DNA of 64,000 nt from Pseudomonas sp. PDM14 (GCF_014851905.1 NZ_JACVAQ010000002.1:1116001-1180000), one strand, 5' to 3'. Counted from the stretch's first letter, positions 38,201 through 45,272 are shown. The notes: generated by a model from the letters alone, not told the origin. Translations and numbers: made by a program.

Positions 38201-39640
38201 GGTTATGCCTTGATCCAGAAGGGCACTGCAGTACCTGCTCCGACGTTCAGCTACACCGTTCGCGACAAGGACGGTGATGCCTTCAGCAGCACGCTGACCA
38301 TCAATCTGCAGGCAGATAAAGACTCCACGCCGGTGGCGAATGACAACTTTGCCCAGGCGGTAGTGACTCAGAGACTCATCGACAGAACAGATGTCACAGG
38401 ATTTTCGGTGACTGATACTCGCAGTTTCGGGGGCGATAATGATCCCAACGAAGGGTCTTCTGTAGTCACCAGCGGATCTATGACAGTTTCCGGCGGTACT
38501 GGCATCATCACCTTCAATGCCACATTGAGCGGTAGCAACAATGACTACTACCGGTTTGCGCTGGAAAAGCTGAACGGCAACACGTGGACTACTGGAAACT
38601 ATACGGACCTAGCCAGCAGCAATACCGTCAGCAATCTGGCCGCTGGCACCTATCGACTTCGCCTGCAGGTGCTGGATCGGTCCTCAGGTAGCGGCAATGC
38701 CACTGCAACGCTGACCAACATTGCATTGGTCACCACACTGCTTACGCCAATGATCGAAGCGGCAGCTGCGAGCGGCAATGTGCTCACCGACACCAACAAC
38801 CATGTCGGCAGCACTAACAACTGGGGCTCGGTAGACAGCCTCGGCCAGGAAGCCACCTTCATCAGCGCGGTCAACGGCCAAAACGTGACGAGCAGCGGCC
38901 TTACTACCATCAACGGCCAATACGGCGTGCTGTCGGTCAAAGCGAACGGTGACTACACCTACACACCGATCGCCAATATCAGCAACGTCGGCAAAAGCGA
39001 GACCTTTACCTACACCCTGAGCCAGGCGGATGGCGATCACGACACCGCCAACCTGGTCATCAACATTGGCAGTACCCCCTACACCGAGCCTACGCCGATT
39101 ACCGGCAGCGGCACGTTGAACGGTACTAGTGGCGACGATGTGATCCTGGGAAGCGCCAATACCGACACTCTGACGGGTAACGCTGGCAACGACCACCTTG
39201 AAGGCAAAGGCGGCAACGACACCCTGTACGGCAACGCTGGCAAGGACATCCTTATCGGCGGCGAAGGTGATGACATCCTCTACGGCGGCGCGGGCAGCGA
39301 CACCTTCGTCTGGAACGCTGGTCATCTCGGCAAGGACGTCATCAAGGACTTCACCATCAGCGGTACCGAGCGCGACACCATCGACCTGCGCGACCTGCTG
39401 CAGGGCGAGAATGACGGCAACATCGGCGACTTCCTGCGCGTGGTGACTACCGGAACCGAAACCAAGCTGGAAATCAGTACCCATGGCGAGTTCGCCCATG
39501 GTGCCGTAGCAGATGTCACCATCACCCTGGAAAACGGCGGTGCACCGGTGGATCTGTCCAGCTATGGTTCCACTTCGTCGCAGATCATCAACTCGCTGAT
39601 CGCAGGTGGCGACAACGCCATCGTCAAAGTCGACCACTGA
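29261..39640 (+). CDS. lapA: LapA-like giant RTX adhesin
   Basis: Surface adhesin of 3459 residues for biofilm attachment, secreted by LapEBC. Residues 1-98 form the retention module (VVAIIKSIVGQVFAVSVDG at the start) that plugs the outer-membrane channel. The LapG cleavage motif TAAG is at residues 100-103, followed by a Gly/Ala-rich linker. Then come about twenty-five cadherin/Ig-like repeats with NDAPVAVNDS-type linkers and DxDGD calcium motifs. Bacterial Ig-type domains lie near residues 1300-1700 and a PA14 domain near residues 1704-1870. The C-terminus has RTX nonapeptides (GGNDTLYGNAGKD, GGEGDDILYGGAGSD) from about residue 3310 and a type I secretion signal ending IVKVDH. Several repeat blocks are near-identical duplications. 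Confidence 0.95.
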   Translation: MSVVAIIKSIVGQVFAVSVDGFKRQVFEGDQLLAGEQLLTAAGGSATLQLVNGDVIQLGANATWQAGNSDTATAADDQPSGDLEQALAAGFDPTTQLDETAAGAAAGGAGGAAGGGHSFVVLDATGQQLDPTIGFQTEGLGFDGVAQDELNGFADTNTARAVQPNRAPTAQADTFTVNEDGTITIDVLGNDSDADGDTLSISQVDGQAIAEGGTVNVSNGSVTLTNGQLVFTPNANYNGPASFTYTVTDGALSATGTVSGTVTPVNDAPVAVNDSLTATEDTPVTFSAADLLSNDSDIDGDTLTIASVTSGNGGTAVLNADGTVTFTPNTNFNGTADFTYTVTDGSLVSNTATATITVAAVNDAPVAVNDSIVVTEDTPFTGNLLTNDTDVDGDSLSVTQFSLTALPAFTFAAGSTATIPFVGRLTVASDGTFTFTPSANYAGPVPQFTYTLSDGSLTDTATLNISITAVNDAPVNNAPGAVSVNEDATLRLNGGNRISVGDVDNLNLSTTLSVEHGILTLANIPGITITGSGTDTITLSGNQLLINLALNGLRYIPDANYNGADQLTITTTDGSLSDVDTVAITVNPVNDAPTNSPVTLTAIAEDSGPRVITQAELLGNASDIDSPTLTASNLSISTGNGTLVDNGDGTWTYTPAANDDTQVSFTYTVSDGVASVPGSASLDITPVNDAPTAVNDSFVVTEDTPFTGNLLTNDSDIEGDSLSVTQFSITALPIFTFAAGSTATIPLVGQLTVASDGTFTFTPAPNYNGPVPQFTYTLSDGSLTDTATLNLSVAAVNDAPVNNVPGAQSVNEDGSLRLNGGNRISVGDVDNANLSTTLSVEHGVLNLSGFPGVTISGSGTSSLTLSGNQVLINLALNGLRYVPSANYNGADKLTVTTTDGSLTDTDTVDITVNAVNDAPVTVADSIVVAEGGTATLLVGGATSLLANDTDVDGDALTAILVSGPTNGTLTLNANGTFSYTHNGSETTTDSFTYRANDGTANGNIVTVNIGVTPVNDAPVANDDFYTTNEGQPLVIPFSTLTVNDTDADGDTLHVASASNIVNGTLSVVGGNLVFTPTAGFSGTASFTYSVSDGKGGSSSATAYITVNPVNDAPVAVADSITVAEGGTATFLIGGATSVLTNDTDADGDSLTAILVTGPINGTLTLNANGTFSYTHNGSETTTDSFTYKVNDGTVDGNIVTVNIGVTPVNDAPVANNDTATTNENASVTIAVRSNDTDAEGNSLTVTGVTQGANGSVVIDAVTGNPIYTPNAGFVGSDSFTYTISDGNSTSSATVNITVVDVLPTVTIADITTTADNTPTFSGTSSNTSGNLTLTVNGSDYTVTPNADGTWSFTLPTNAALADGDYTATIKGSDAQGNEADDSDAFTVDVLPTVASIVIADPALSIGETTSVTITFTEAVKDFDNNDVTVQNGTLGTLTSTDGGVTWTGTFTPTANIEDTTNVVTIGTGYTDTVGNAGSAATSDNYTVDTKAPTLSVDIAATSLAMGGTSTVTFTFSEPPVGFAVGDISSPNGNVNNLVQNPTNPAVWTATFTPNANFTGTVTVSVANGTYTDAAGNAGTGGSDSVAVDTAAPTAAIDIVSISDDTGTPGDFITRDSTLTVSGTVGTLGSGEKAQISIDGGANWTDLTVSNGNWNYVDGRTLALGDHTYQVRVVDTAGNVGASDTQKVTITANQDPVAVNDPGTLGGLTGQYYAYHEGPDGGNLSSLAQVRTFIGANAADASFVANNINYTLSGGDLGGNNNLQSFLGSDAASLNGVDPENSSDAIIRLSGTVQLQAGSYQFQVRADDGYSILIDGIVVAQFDGNQSPSSNSGAFTINDSGSHTIEIIYWDQGGQAVLQPTLSFNGGAFQTLDKFSPHQANSALVTAEDTSLNISAATLLGNDTDADGDSLSIVSVGNPTHGTVVLNTNGSITFTPASNYYGPATFTYVISDGHGGTSTATVTVNVTSVNDAPVAVAAPASGNEDSVIAVTLSGTDVDGTVASFKLASMAANGTFYSNASATTALTLNSVINATSNAATIYFKPNQDWNGNTSFQFTATDNNGAVSTATTGNINVISVNDVPVAVATPASGNEDSVIAVTLRGTDVDGTVASFKLASMAANGTFYSDSSATTALTLNSVINATSNAATIYFKPNQDWNGNTSFQFTATDNNGLASPAVTGSITVNPVNDAPVTRADSITVAEGGTATVLVGGATSVLANDTDAENNTLSAVLVSGPVNGMLTLNANGTFSYVHNGSETTSDSFTYRANDGTANGNIVTVNIGVTPVNDAPTTTPVTLTAIAEDSGARIITQAQLLANASDVDGPSLTATNLSISSGNGTLVNNGNGTWSYTPAANDDSNVTFSYTVTDGSASVAGSATLDITPVNDAPTTTPVTLAAIAEDSGARIITQAQLLANASDVDGPSLTATNLSISSGNGTLVNNGNGTWSYTPAANDDSNVTFSYTVTDGSASVTGSATMDITPVNDAPVTRADSITVAEGGTATTLVGGATSVLTNDSDIENSPLNAVLVTGPANGTLTLNANGTFSYVHNGSETTSDSFTYRANDGAANGNIVTVNIGVTPVNDAPTISASSARVSEEGLPGGRTDTAGVSDTTNATTVSGKMSIQDVDSSSLSVTLNAPTATVTSGGQTVIWAGVGTGLLIGYVGSAAPANEAIRVSIDNSGNYNVTLSKPLDHSGANVEDVLQLGIGVTVSDGALSANSTLTVGIEDDMASGAIVRTLEVPVDTIVIKNLQGGWTGQTFDSGTQSSTTANRDTDSLTDAIYWGNSDGRSGYELVDNTALTNSTGQTVTAGSLFKLADFSHVNQPVDSDIASLDKVNMTMSMDVVINGTTVKVPFTVLLDHTETPNGNNSNSLAARDIITLPSQDVTVVLNGQTYSFSLEGFKDSTGSIVNTIYTNENATSTFEVYGSLNTTLAMPSVSGSVAGTAGADGFGSVTWGNLANDYGTLTTTADGGYRFVLNEAGYALIQKGTAVPAPTFSYTVRDKDGDAFSSTLTINLQADKDSTPVANDNFAQAVVTQRLIDRTDVTGFSVTDTRSFGGDNDPNEGSSVVTSGSMTVSGGTGIITFNATLSGSNNDYYRFALEKLNGNTWTTGNYTDLASSNTVSNLAAGTYRLRLQVLDRSSGSGNATATLTNIALVTTLLTPMIEAAAASGNVLTDTNNHVGSTNNWGSVDSLGQEATFISAVNGQNVTSSGLTTINGQYGVLSVKANGDYTYTPIANISNVGKSETFTYTLSQADGDHDTANLVINIGSTPYTEPTPITGSGTLNGTSGDDVILGSANTDTLTGNAGNDHLEGKGGNDTLYGNAGKDILIGGEGDDILYGGAGSDTFVWNAGHLGKDVIKDFTISGTERDTIDLRDLLQGENDGNIGDFLRVVTTGTETKLEISTHGEFAHGAVADVTITLENGGAPVDLSSYGSTSSQIINSLIAGGDNAIVKVDH
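30343..32004 (+). repeat. duplicated two-domain block inside lapA
   Basis: Blocks at about 30343-31026 and 31318-32004 encode nearly the same pair of Ig-like domains. The markers are VTEDTPFTGNLLTND, AGSTATIP, LRLNGGNRISVGDVDN and LALNGLRY. A different domain (PVTLTAIAEDSG type) of about 98 codons separates them. Confidence 0.8.
35178..35820 (+). repeat. tandem 327-base repeat inside lapA
   Basis: Two adjacent 109-codon units (marker GNEDSVIAVTL, then LASMAANGTFYS and KPNQDWNGNTSF) with the same sequence points at 35207 and 35534. The units are near-identical at DNA level. Confidence 0.85.
36127..36712 (+). repeat. tandem 294-base repeat inside lapA
   Basis: Two adjacent 98-codon units starting at 36127 and 36421 (marker PVTLTAIAEDSGARIITQAQ) differ at only a few bases. 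A diverged third copy lies at about 31035-31330. It points to recent slippage or unequal recombination. Confidence 0.9.
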
Positions 39641-39651
39641 TGACAAAGGCT

Positions 39652-39673
39652 CCCGCTGCCGCCAGGCAGCGGG
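39652..39673 (+). terminator. hairpin after lapA
   Basis: Perfect stem CCCGCTGCC / GGCAGCGGG with loop GCCA, 11 bases after the lapA stop. There is no T-run, so it may be a Rho-linked terminator or a 3'-end stabiliser. Confidence 0.5.
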
Positions 39674-39709
39674 TACGCTTGGGCGACGTCAACGGCCGAG
39701 GACAAGATC

Positions 39710-40048
39710 ATGCTGTATGTGAAACGCGACGCCTGGGGCAACCTGGAGCGGGTGGAGCCGGCGCCATTCGATGGGATGGATGGCGAGCTGGTGGCCGACA
39801 GCCAGGAGGCTCAGGCCTGGTTCGCCAACCAGACCGTGGAAAACAGCCTGCTGCAGCTCAAGCAGAGTGACCTGGATATGATCCGCGTGCTGGAGGACCT
39901 GATCACCGCGCTGATGCACAAGGGCGTGGTGCGCATTACCGATCTGCCGGAAGCCGCCCAGGCCAAGCTGGTCGGTCGCAGCAAGGCGCGTGATGCCCTG
40001 GGTGGGGCGCATAGCCTGATCAATGATGAAGAAACCGGGCTGATCTAG
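39710..40048 (+). CDS. small conserved-looking protein beside lapA, function unknown
   Basis: 112-residue soluble protein starting MLYVKRDAWGNLERVEPAPFD, with an acidic middle (LKQSDLDMIRVLEDLITALMHKG) and an end rich in helix formers (ITDLPEAAQAKLVGRSKARDALGG). GAGGACA precedes the ATG. There is no signal peptide, membrane segment or metal motif. Similar short Pseudomonas proteins have been labelled tryptophan synthase beta-like, which I regard as unreliable. It lies between the adhesin and the lapGD pair on the adhesin strand, so a link to the Lap system is possible but unproven. Confidence 0.7.
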   Translation: MLYVKRDAWGNLERVEPAPFDGMDGELVADSQEAQAWFANQTVENSLLQLKQSDLDMIRVLEDLITALMHKGVVRITDLPEAAQAKLVGRSKARDALGGAHSLINDEETGLI

Positions 40049-40430
40049 GCGTTTACCACTGCTCGCTTGAGCCGCTGCAAGACTCGTCGAGATCAGCTCC
40101 GGCTGCGTTCTTGATCGCTTCCCGTATTTGCTCGCCCCACGTGGTGCTCTTGGGCAGAAATGGCCGGATCACACGGGCGCAGAGCCTCCTGCCATGCATC
40201 CCCTCACAGAGCGAACCGGGCTGAGAAACACCCCGATCCTGTGTGCGTAGAGTGCGCCGTGCGCACCGCCAAAGCCGAAGACAAGTTACCAGCGCACCTG
40301 TGCAAATAGGTCCGGCGCCCACGCCCTACGTATACTGCCGACCGCGTCTATCAGAAGCGACCCGTGCCGTTAATGGTGCGCACGGCGCGCACCTTGTGCG
40401 CTCCTAACAGCACGCCGCGAGATTGGTTGA
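40049..40430. other. gene-free stretch with GTGCG-rich imperfect repeats
   Basis: 382 bases between the small protein gene and the lapD stop. It contains several GTGCGC/GCGCAC-rich imperfect palindromes around 40245-40275 and 40375-40405, like decayed copies of the GTAGGGTGCG element. No credible gene or RNA was found. Confidence 0.5.
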
Positions 40431-42362
40431 TTACTCCCAGGGTTGCGGCTCGCCGAACAGACGGCCCTGCACGCCGAGAATGCCCATCGAGCGCAGCACC
40501 TGCCACTCGCCTTCGGTTTCCACACGCTCGGCAATCAGCGGCAGGTCGATGCTGTTGGCCGCACGCTGCATGGCTTCGATGAACAGGCGTTTGTCGTCTT
40601 CCTGATCGATGGCGCGAATGTGGCTGCCATCCACCTTGATGTGGCTCAAACCGAGTTTGGCCAGGTTGCCGATCATGCTGAAGCGCCCGCCGAAGTGTTG
40701 CAGCGCCAGGCCGAAGCCAAGCGCGCGCAGGCGCTGGGCCAGCGATTGCAGTTCGTCCTGCTCGGGTAGCTGGTCTTCGTCCAGCTCAATGACCAGGCGC
40801 CCAGCGAGTTGCCCGTGCTGGCGCAGCTTGTCGTAGAGGCTGGCCAGTGCCTGCGGATCACGCAGGGTGCTGCCGGACAGGCTCAATGCGACGCTGTCGC
40901 TGCTCTTGAGCAGATGCGCCAGCACCTGATCGAGCATGCTCAGGTCCAGGCGCGCGGCCCAGCCGAAGCGCTCCAGCCAAGGCAGAAAGCGCCCGGCCGG
41001 CAACAGGTTGCCCTGGTCGTCGAGCAAACGTGCCAGCACCTTGTGGTGCAGCACCCGCTCAGGTTGGTTGGCGTCGACCACCGGCTGCGTGTACAGCTGC
41101 ACGCGGCCCTGGTTGAGGGCAGCATCCAGCAGGCGATGCCAGACCTGGCGCTCATCCGCCGCCTGCTGCGGCACCTCGTGGTCGTGGCAGGCCCAGTTCC
41201 GTTCAGTCTGGCTGGCCGCCTGGGCCAGGGCTTCATCGGCAGCCTGGTAGATGCCGGCAGGCTCGTCGGTCGGTGCAAAGGCGGTCATGCCGATATGCGC
41301 CACCGGCAGGCTGTCGGTCACGCCGGTCTGCTGCAGCGTGCTCAGGGCCTGGTCGAGGGTTTCGGCCAGCTGCTCGGCCTCGTCGCGCTGCAGGCCGACA
41401 GCAAGCAGGGCGAACTCGCCGCCGCGGTTGCGCGCCAGCACATAGCGGCCACGGCTGAGCAGTTGCAGCTGCTCGCCGACCGCCTTGAGCAACTGGTCGG
41501 TACGCTGGCCGCCGATACGCTGGTTGAGCCCGGCCAGGTCATTGATGCGCAACAGCAGCAGGAAGCCGCTGCTGGCCTTCTCGCCACTCAGGCGGTTGTG
41601 CAGCTGCAGGTCGAAATAACGGCGGTTGGCCAGCCCGGTGAGGCTGTCCTCGTAGGCATCGGCCCGCAGCTTCTCACTGCGCGAAGCCTCTTCGGCAAAC
41701 AGCGCCTTGAGCTTCTCCACCATCTGGTTCATGGCGCTGACCACGCGGCGGAACTCCGGGGTCTTCGGCAGCGCCGGCAGGCTAAGGAACTCGCGCCGGG
41801 CGATGGCATTGGACTGCTCCACCAGGTACTCCAGCGGGCGCAACTGGCGTTTGAGGAACAGCACGCCCAGGCAGATGCACAGCACGCTGCTCATGGCCAG
41901 CCAGGTCAGTATCCCCAGCGCGCTCTGCCAGAGCTTGCCGACGGCGAACAGCGGGTGGCTGATCACTTCCACCCGTGCGGCCTGGCGCCAGCCATCGCTG
42001 ACGATGGCATCGCCGCTGGCCGGCGCGAGGTCGACCAGCCGGGCGAACCACTCCGGCGCAGTCGCGACCACCGGCACACCGCTGCGCTCGACCAGCACCT
42101 CGCCACTCTCGCCATCCAGCACGCGGATGCTCTGGAAATAGCCACTGTCGAAGATCGAGCTGACCATCAGCTCCATCATCGGCACATCCTCGGCATGCGG
42201 GCTGAGCGACAGGCCCAGCGCCGTGGCAGCGTCCTGGGCATGGGCACGCAGCTGGTTGACCTGCTGCTCGCGCGAGCTCTCGACGCTGACCAGAAAGCTA
42301 CCGGTGAAATTCACCAGCATCAGCACGCAGATGGCGATGAACAGCTGTTTGAACAGTGACAT
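40431..42362 (-). CDS. lapD: LapD, inner-membrane c-di-GMP receptor
   Basis: 643-residue signalling protein that binds c-di-GMP and sequesters LapG in the periplasm. An N-terminal membrane helix (LFIAICVLMLVNFTGSFLV) is followed by a periplasmic LapD/MoxY domain with the conserved Trp125 in SDGWRQAARVEV. A second helix (about 150-170) and a HAMP region come next. The GGDEF domain is degenerate (RGGEF, 313-317) and the EAL domain degenerate (KVLAR, 441-445), so it should be catalytically dead but able to bind nucleotide. It lies 21 bases after lapG on the same strand. Confidence 0.95.
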   Translation of the reverse strand: MSLFKQLFIAICVLMLVNFTGSFLVSVESSREQQVNQLRAHAQDAATALGLSLSPHAEDVPMMELMVSSIFDSGYFQSIRVLDGESGEVLVERSGVPVVATAPEWFARLVDLAPASGDAIVSDGWRQAARVEVISHPLFAVGKLWQSALGILTWLAMSSVLCICLGVLFLKRQLRPLEYLVEQSNAIARREFLSLPALPKTPEFRRVVSAMNQMVEKLKALFAEEASRSEKLRADAYEDSLTGLANRRYFDLQLHNRLSGEKASSGFLLLLRINDLAGLNQRIGGQRTDQLLKAVGEQLQLLSRGRYVLARNRGGEFALLAVGLQRDEAEQLAETLDQALSTLQQTGVTDSLPVAHIGMTAFAPTDEPAGIYQAADEALAQAASQTERNWACHDHEVPQQAADERQVWHRLLDAALNQGRVQLYTQPVVDANQPERVLHHKVLARLLDDQGNLLPAGRFLPWLERFGWAARLDLSMLDQVLAHLLKSSDSVALSLSGSTLRDPQALASLYDKLRQHGQLAGRLVIELDEDQLPEQDELQSLAQRLRALGFGLALQHFGGRFSMIGNLAKLGLSHIKVDGSHIRAIDQEDDKRLFIEAMQRAANSIDLPLIAERVETEGEWQVLRSMGILGVQGRLFGEPQPWE

Positions 42363-42383
42363 GAATGACCCCCTCGGCCGAAC

Positions 42384-43088
42384 TCAGGGAAAGCCCTCGG
42401 CACGCATTTTTCTCAAAAGATCCTGCCAGCGCGACAGACGCTTGGCATCGCCGACCTGCTTGCCGCCGCCCGCACCGGGCAGCCACAGGCCTTCGGCATT
42501 GAAGGCATAGACCGGCACCAGATCGGTCCGGCGGTTGGCCGGTTCGATGGCATCGATCAGGTTATCCAGCACCAGCGGTATCGCCGATGGCTGCGGGTAG
42601 TAGGTCAGCACCATGTGCGCCTGGTTCTGGCGCAGTGCCTTGACGTAGGTGATGCGCAGTTTTTCGCTGGGTACACCTAGCTGGCGCAGGCTGAAATACT
42701 TGGCGATGGCGAAGTCCTCGCAGTCGCCGGCACCGCGAAACAGTGCCTCGACCGGCGTGGCCCAGTAATCCTTGACCCGCCAGAGCACGATGTCGTCGCG
42801 AAAGCGCAGGCGCAGGTTGAAGAACTGATTGACGGCCTTGAGCTGCTGCTGCTCGGGCTTGCCCTGCTGCTGCTCGAGCAGGCGCTGCCAGTCGCTGATG
42901 CGCCCGCGCCCTTCGCCCAACGGGCCGTAGAGCTGCTCGGCACGCGTGTTGATCAGGGTGAAGTCCCAGTCGGCCTGCAGAACGCCAGCAACAACCAGGC
43001 AGACCAGCAAAATGAGCGCTTTTGCGGGCCTACCGAGATGCTGCTGAAAGGACACCAGGCGACGGAGCGGCAAAGCCGGCACACCCAT
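42384..43088 (-). CDS. lapG: LapG, periplasmic cysteine protease releasing LapA
   Basis: Transglutaminase-like cysteine protease (DUF920/BTLCP), 234 residues. A membrane or signal segment (ALILLVCLVVAGVL) lies near residues 24-37. The catalytic triad is visible as Cys123 in GAGDCEDFA, His158 in QAHMVLTYY and Asp175 in LVLDNLID, with the family spacing. It cuts the adhesin at TAAG when LapD is not holding it. It is upstream of lapD in a two-gene operon. Calcium dependence is known for the family and cannot be read here. Confidence 0.95.
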   Translation of the reverse strand: MGVPALPLRRLVSFQQHLGRPAKALILLVCLVVAGVLQADWDFTLINTRAEQLYGPLGEGRGRISDWQRLLEQQQGKPEQQQLKAVNQFFNLRLRFRDDIVLWRVKDYWATPVEALFRGAGDCEDFAIAKYFSLRQLGVPSEKLRITYVKALRQNQAHMVLTYYPQPSAIPLVLDNLIDAIEPANRRTDLVPVYAFNAEGLWLPGAGGGKQVGDAKRLSRWQDLLRKMRAEGFP

Positions 43089-43163
43089 ACCGATTAACGG
43101 CAGTCATGGTGAGCGGCGCAGGCTGAAAACACAATCCTCCGCCCGCCGATCAAGGGCCGCTAC

Positions 43164-43637
43164 TTACCTCAGGTTACGCCGCTCTCTGCCCTCCGGGCGC
43201 TGCTGCGGTGGGCGAAAGTCGTGGCGCTGCTGGCGAGGGTCCTGGCGGTAGCCTTGCTGCCAGCGGTCGTGGCGGGGTTGCCAGGACTGGCGGCGGTCGC
43301 GGTCATGTTCGCGGCGTTGCTGCCAGGTGTGCTCGTGGTAGGCACGGGGCGCGCCACGTAGCTCCTGATTGCGCGGGCGACCGTCCTGCCAACCGTAACG
43401 CCCGTCATAGCCTGGGGCATAGTGGGAGTGGCGGCGGTCCTGGTAACGGTCGCGGTGCCAGGCACGGCGATTGTCATCGTAATAGCCACGGTAGATCGGC
43501 CGTGACTCGTAGCGCTGCACGTGGCCACCGTAATAGCCGTCGTACTGCCGGTAGTAGTTGCGATCATCGCCACCGTAGGCGACGCACCCGCTGAGGCTCA
43601 GACCCAGTACTGCACCAAGAATCAATTTGCTGGACAT
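43164..43637 (-). CDS. Arg/Tyr/Gln-rich lipoprotein, function unknown
   Basis: 157-residue predicted lipoprotein. The signal MSSKLILGAVLGLSLSGC has a lipobox LSGC (Cys18). The mature part is low-complexity, very rich in Arg, Tyr, His, Gln and Asp (YYRQYDGYYGG, RRAWHRDRYQDRRH). The ATG at 43637 follows GGAGG; in-frame codons to 43883 lack coding character. It is divergent from the guanidine riboswitch operon and follows its own transcription unit. Low complexity makes homology calls unsafe, and I recognise no family. Confidence 0.7.
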   Translation of the reverse strand: MSSKLILGAVLGLSLSGCVAYGGDDRNYYRQYDGYYGGHVQRYESRPIYRGYYDDNRRAWHRDRYQDRRHSHYAPGYDGRYGWQDGRPRNQELRGAPRAYHEHTWQQRREHDRDRRQSWQPRHDRWQQGYRQDPRQQRHDFRPPQQRPEGRERRNLR

Positions 43638-43952
43638 GGCGGCCTCCTTCGACCGCTGGGACAGCGCCGACCAGTGCCGGCACCCGGGATCGCTCCCACT
43701 GGCTTTGACTGCTCGCCAACAGCTGAAGTGCGGCGAGTGCCGCGCGCATAAGTTGTATCCGCGCGTTACTCCTGCGCACCAGCACGGCGCCCGCATGGCG
43801 CCTTGTTGGTGCAACGTGCCGATGCAGAGCGCTCGCGTGTGCCAAGCGGAGCACACAATCACGGTCGATCCGGCGATTGGCACGCCGTTCGCTTGGCAGC
43901 CGTTGCAGGATGCAGCCCATCGAGGGCCAGCCGTCAGACAATCAGCAATGGT

Positions 43953-44046
43953 CGACTAGGGTTCCGATCTGCCGCAGGCAGGTGTCTGGTCCGAGAGTGG
44001 GCAACCTCGCGAGGGGTCACACGGAGGGATAAAAGCCCGGGAGAAC
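43953..44046 (+). ncRNA. guanidine-I riboswitch (ykkC) number 1
   Basis: Conserved ykkC core elements appear in order: ACTAGGGTTCCG, CTGGTCCGAGAG, then ACACGG-AGGGATAAAAGCCC and GGGAGA. It lies 52 bases before the first binding-protein gene. The 3' end of the aptamer (AGAA, 44042-44045) is shared with a terminator stem. This fits an ON switch in which guanidine binding prevents termination. Confidence 0.95.
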
Positions 44047-44080
44047 GCGCAGCGCGGCTGCCGCCATCCTGTTCTTTTTT
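44042..44080 (+). terminator. expression-platform terminator of riboswitch 1
   Basis: AGAA and CAG on the left pair with CTG-TTCT on the right around an inner stem GCGG-CTG-CCGC, followed by a T-run ending at 44080. The left arm overlaps the aptamer end, so the two folds are mutually exclusive. Confidence 0.65.
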
Positions 44081-44097
44081 CCTGGCCCGAGGTTGCA

Positions 44098-45168
44098 ATG
44101 TCCCTTCGCTCACTGATCCGCTTCACCTCCTGTTCCATCCTCGCCCTGGCGCTGCTGCAGCCCGCCCATGCCGCACCACAGAAGTCCTTCAAGGTCTGCT
44201 GGTCGATCTATGCCGGCTGGATGCTCTGGGGGCAGATGGCCGAACAGGGCATCATCGACAAGTGGGCGAAGAAGTACGGCATTCAGATCCAGGTCGAGCA
44301 GGTGCCCGACTACGTGGCCTCGATCGAGCAATACACCGCCGGTGACTACGCCGCCTGCTCGATGACCAACATGGACGCCCTGACCATCCCCGCCGCTGCC
44401 GGCGTGGACTCCACCGCACTGATCGTCGGCGACTTCTCCGCCGGCGCCGACGGCATCCTGGTACGCGGCGGCAACCGCGACATCAAGGACCTGCGCGGCA
44501 AGACCATCCTGCTGGTGGAAAACTCGGTGTCCCACTACCTGCTCAGCCGTGCGCTGGAATGGGCGCACCTGAGCGAAAGCGACGTCAAGGTGGAGAACGT
44601 TTCCGACAAGGATCTGGCCGCCGTCTGGCGCAGTGGCAAGGGTGACGCGGTGGTGACCTGGAACCCGATCCTCTCCGACCTGCGCCAGGACGGCGACACC
44701 ACCCTGGTGTTCAGCTCGCACCATATTCCCGGCGAGATTCTCGACCTGCTGGTGATCAACAGCGCCACCCTGGCCGCCAACCCCGAGCTGGGCAAGGCGC
44801 TGACCGGCGCCTGGTTCGAGGGCATGCGCCTGATGGGCATGCCGACCGACGAAGGCCGCGCCGCGCGCACGCAAATGGCGGTCGCCGCCGGCACCGACCT
44901 GGCCGACTTCGAGAATCAGCTGAAAACCATCCGCTCCTTCTACGCACCGCGTTCGGCCTATGCCTTCGCCAGCAGCGAGAAGATGCCGGCACTGATGCAG
45001 CGCGTGGCCAACTTCGCCGACGCGCACAAGCTGCTCGGCGCCGATGGCAAGGGCCTGGAGCACCTGGGCATCAGCTTCAGCGGCGCGCGCGTACTGGGCA
45101 ATCCGGCACAGGTGAAGCTGCGCTTCGACCCGGCGTACATGGAAATGGCCGCCAACAAGAACCTGTAA
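44098..45168 (+). CDS. guanidine-associated ABC substrate-binding protein 1
   Basis: Periplasmic binding protein of the nitrate/taurine (NMT1-like) superfamily, 356 residues. The signal peptide ends PAHA, and the core includes KVCWSIYAGWMLWG, IEQYTAGDYAACSMTNMDAL and NSVSHYLLSRAL. It is closely related to the product at 45535, by eye well over half identical. It has its own guanidine-I riboswitch and no permease directly downstream. It probably presents guanidine (older name: urea) to the permease encoded after its paralogue. Confidence 0.88.
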   Translation: MSLRSLIRFTSCSILALALLQPAHAAPQKSFKVCWSIYAGWMLWGQMAEQGIIDKWAKKYGIQIQVEQVPDYVASIEQYTAGDYAACSMTNMDALTIPAAAGVDSTALIVGDFSAGADGILVRGGNRDIKDLRGKTILLVENSVSHYLLSRALEWAHLSESDVKVENVSDKDLAAVWRSGKGDAVVTWNPILSDLRQDGDTTLVFSSHHIPGEILDLLVINSATLAANPELGKALTGAWFEGMRLMGMPTDEGRAARTQMAVAAGTDLADFENQLKTIRSFYAPRSAYAFASSEKMPALMQRVANFADAHKLLGADGKGLEHLGISFSGARVLGNPAQVKLRFDPAYMEMAANKNL

Positions 45169-45238
45169 CACAGCGGCACCATAACGGTCCGCTCGAGCTA
45201 TGCGCGCACCACAACGGCGCAACGCTCACCTAACGCCC

Positions 45239-45272
45239 CCCATTCGACCCGCGCGAAGCCGCGTCGAATGGG
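45239..45272 (+). terminator. hairpin after binding-protein gene 1
   Basis: Perfect 10-base arms CCCATTCGAC and GTCGAATGGG with a 14-base GC-rich loop, 70 bases after the stop. There is no T-run. It may close the first transcript before the second riboswitch. Confidence 0.5.

Noticed and set aside
40364..40605. Short plus-strand frames between the small protein gene and lapD
   Set aside because: They overlap the lapD 3' end or decayed palindromes and lack ribosome sites.
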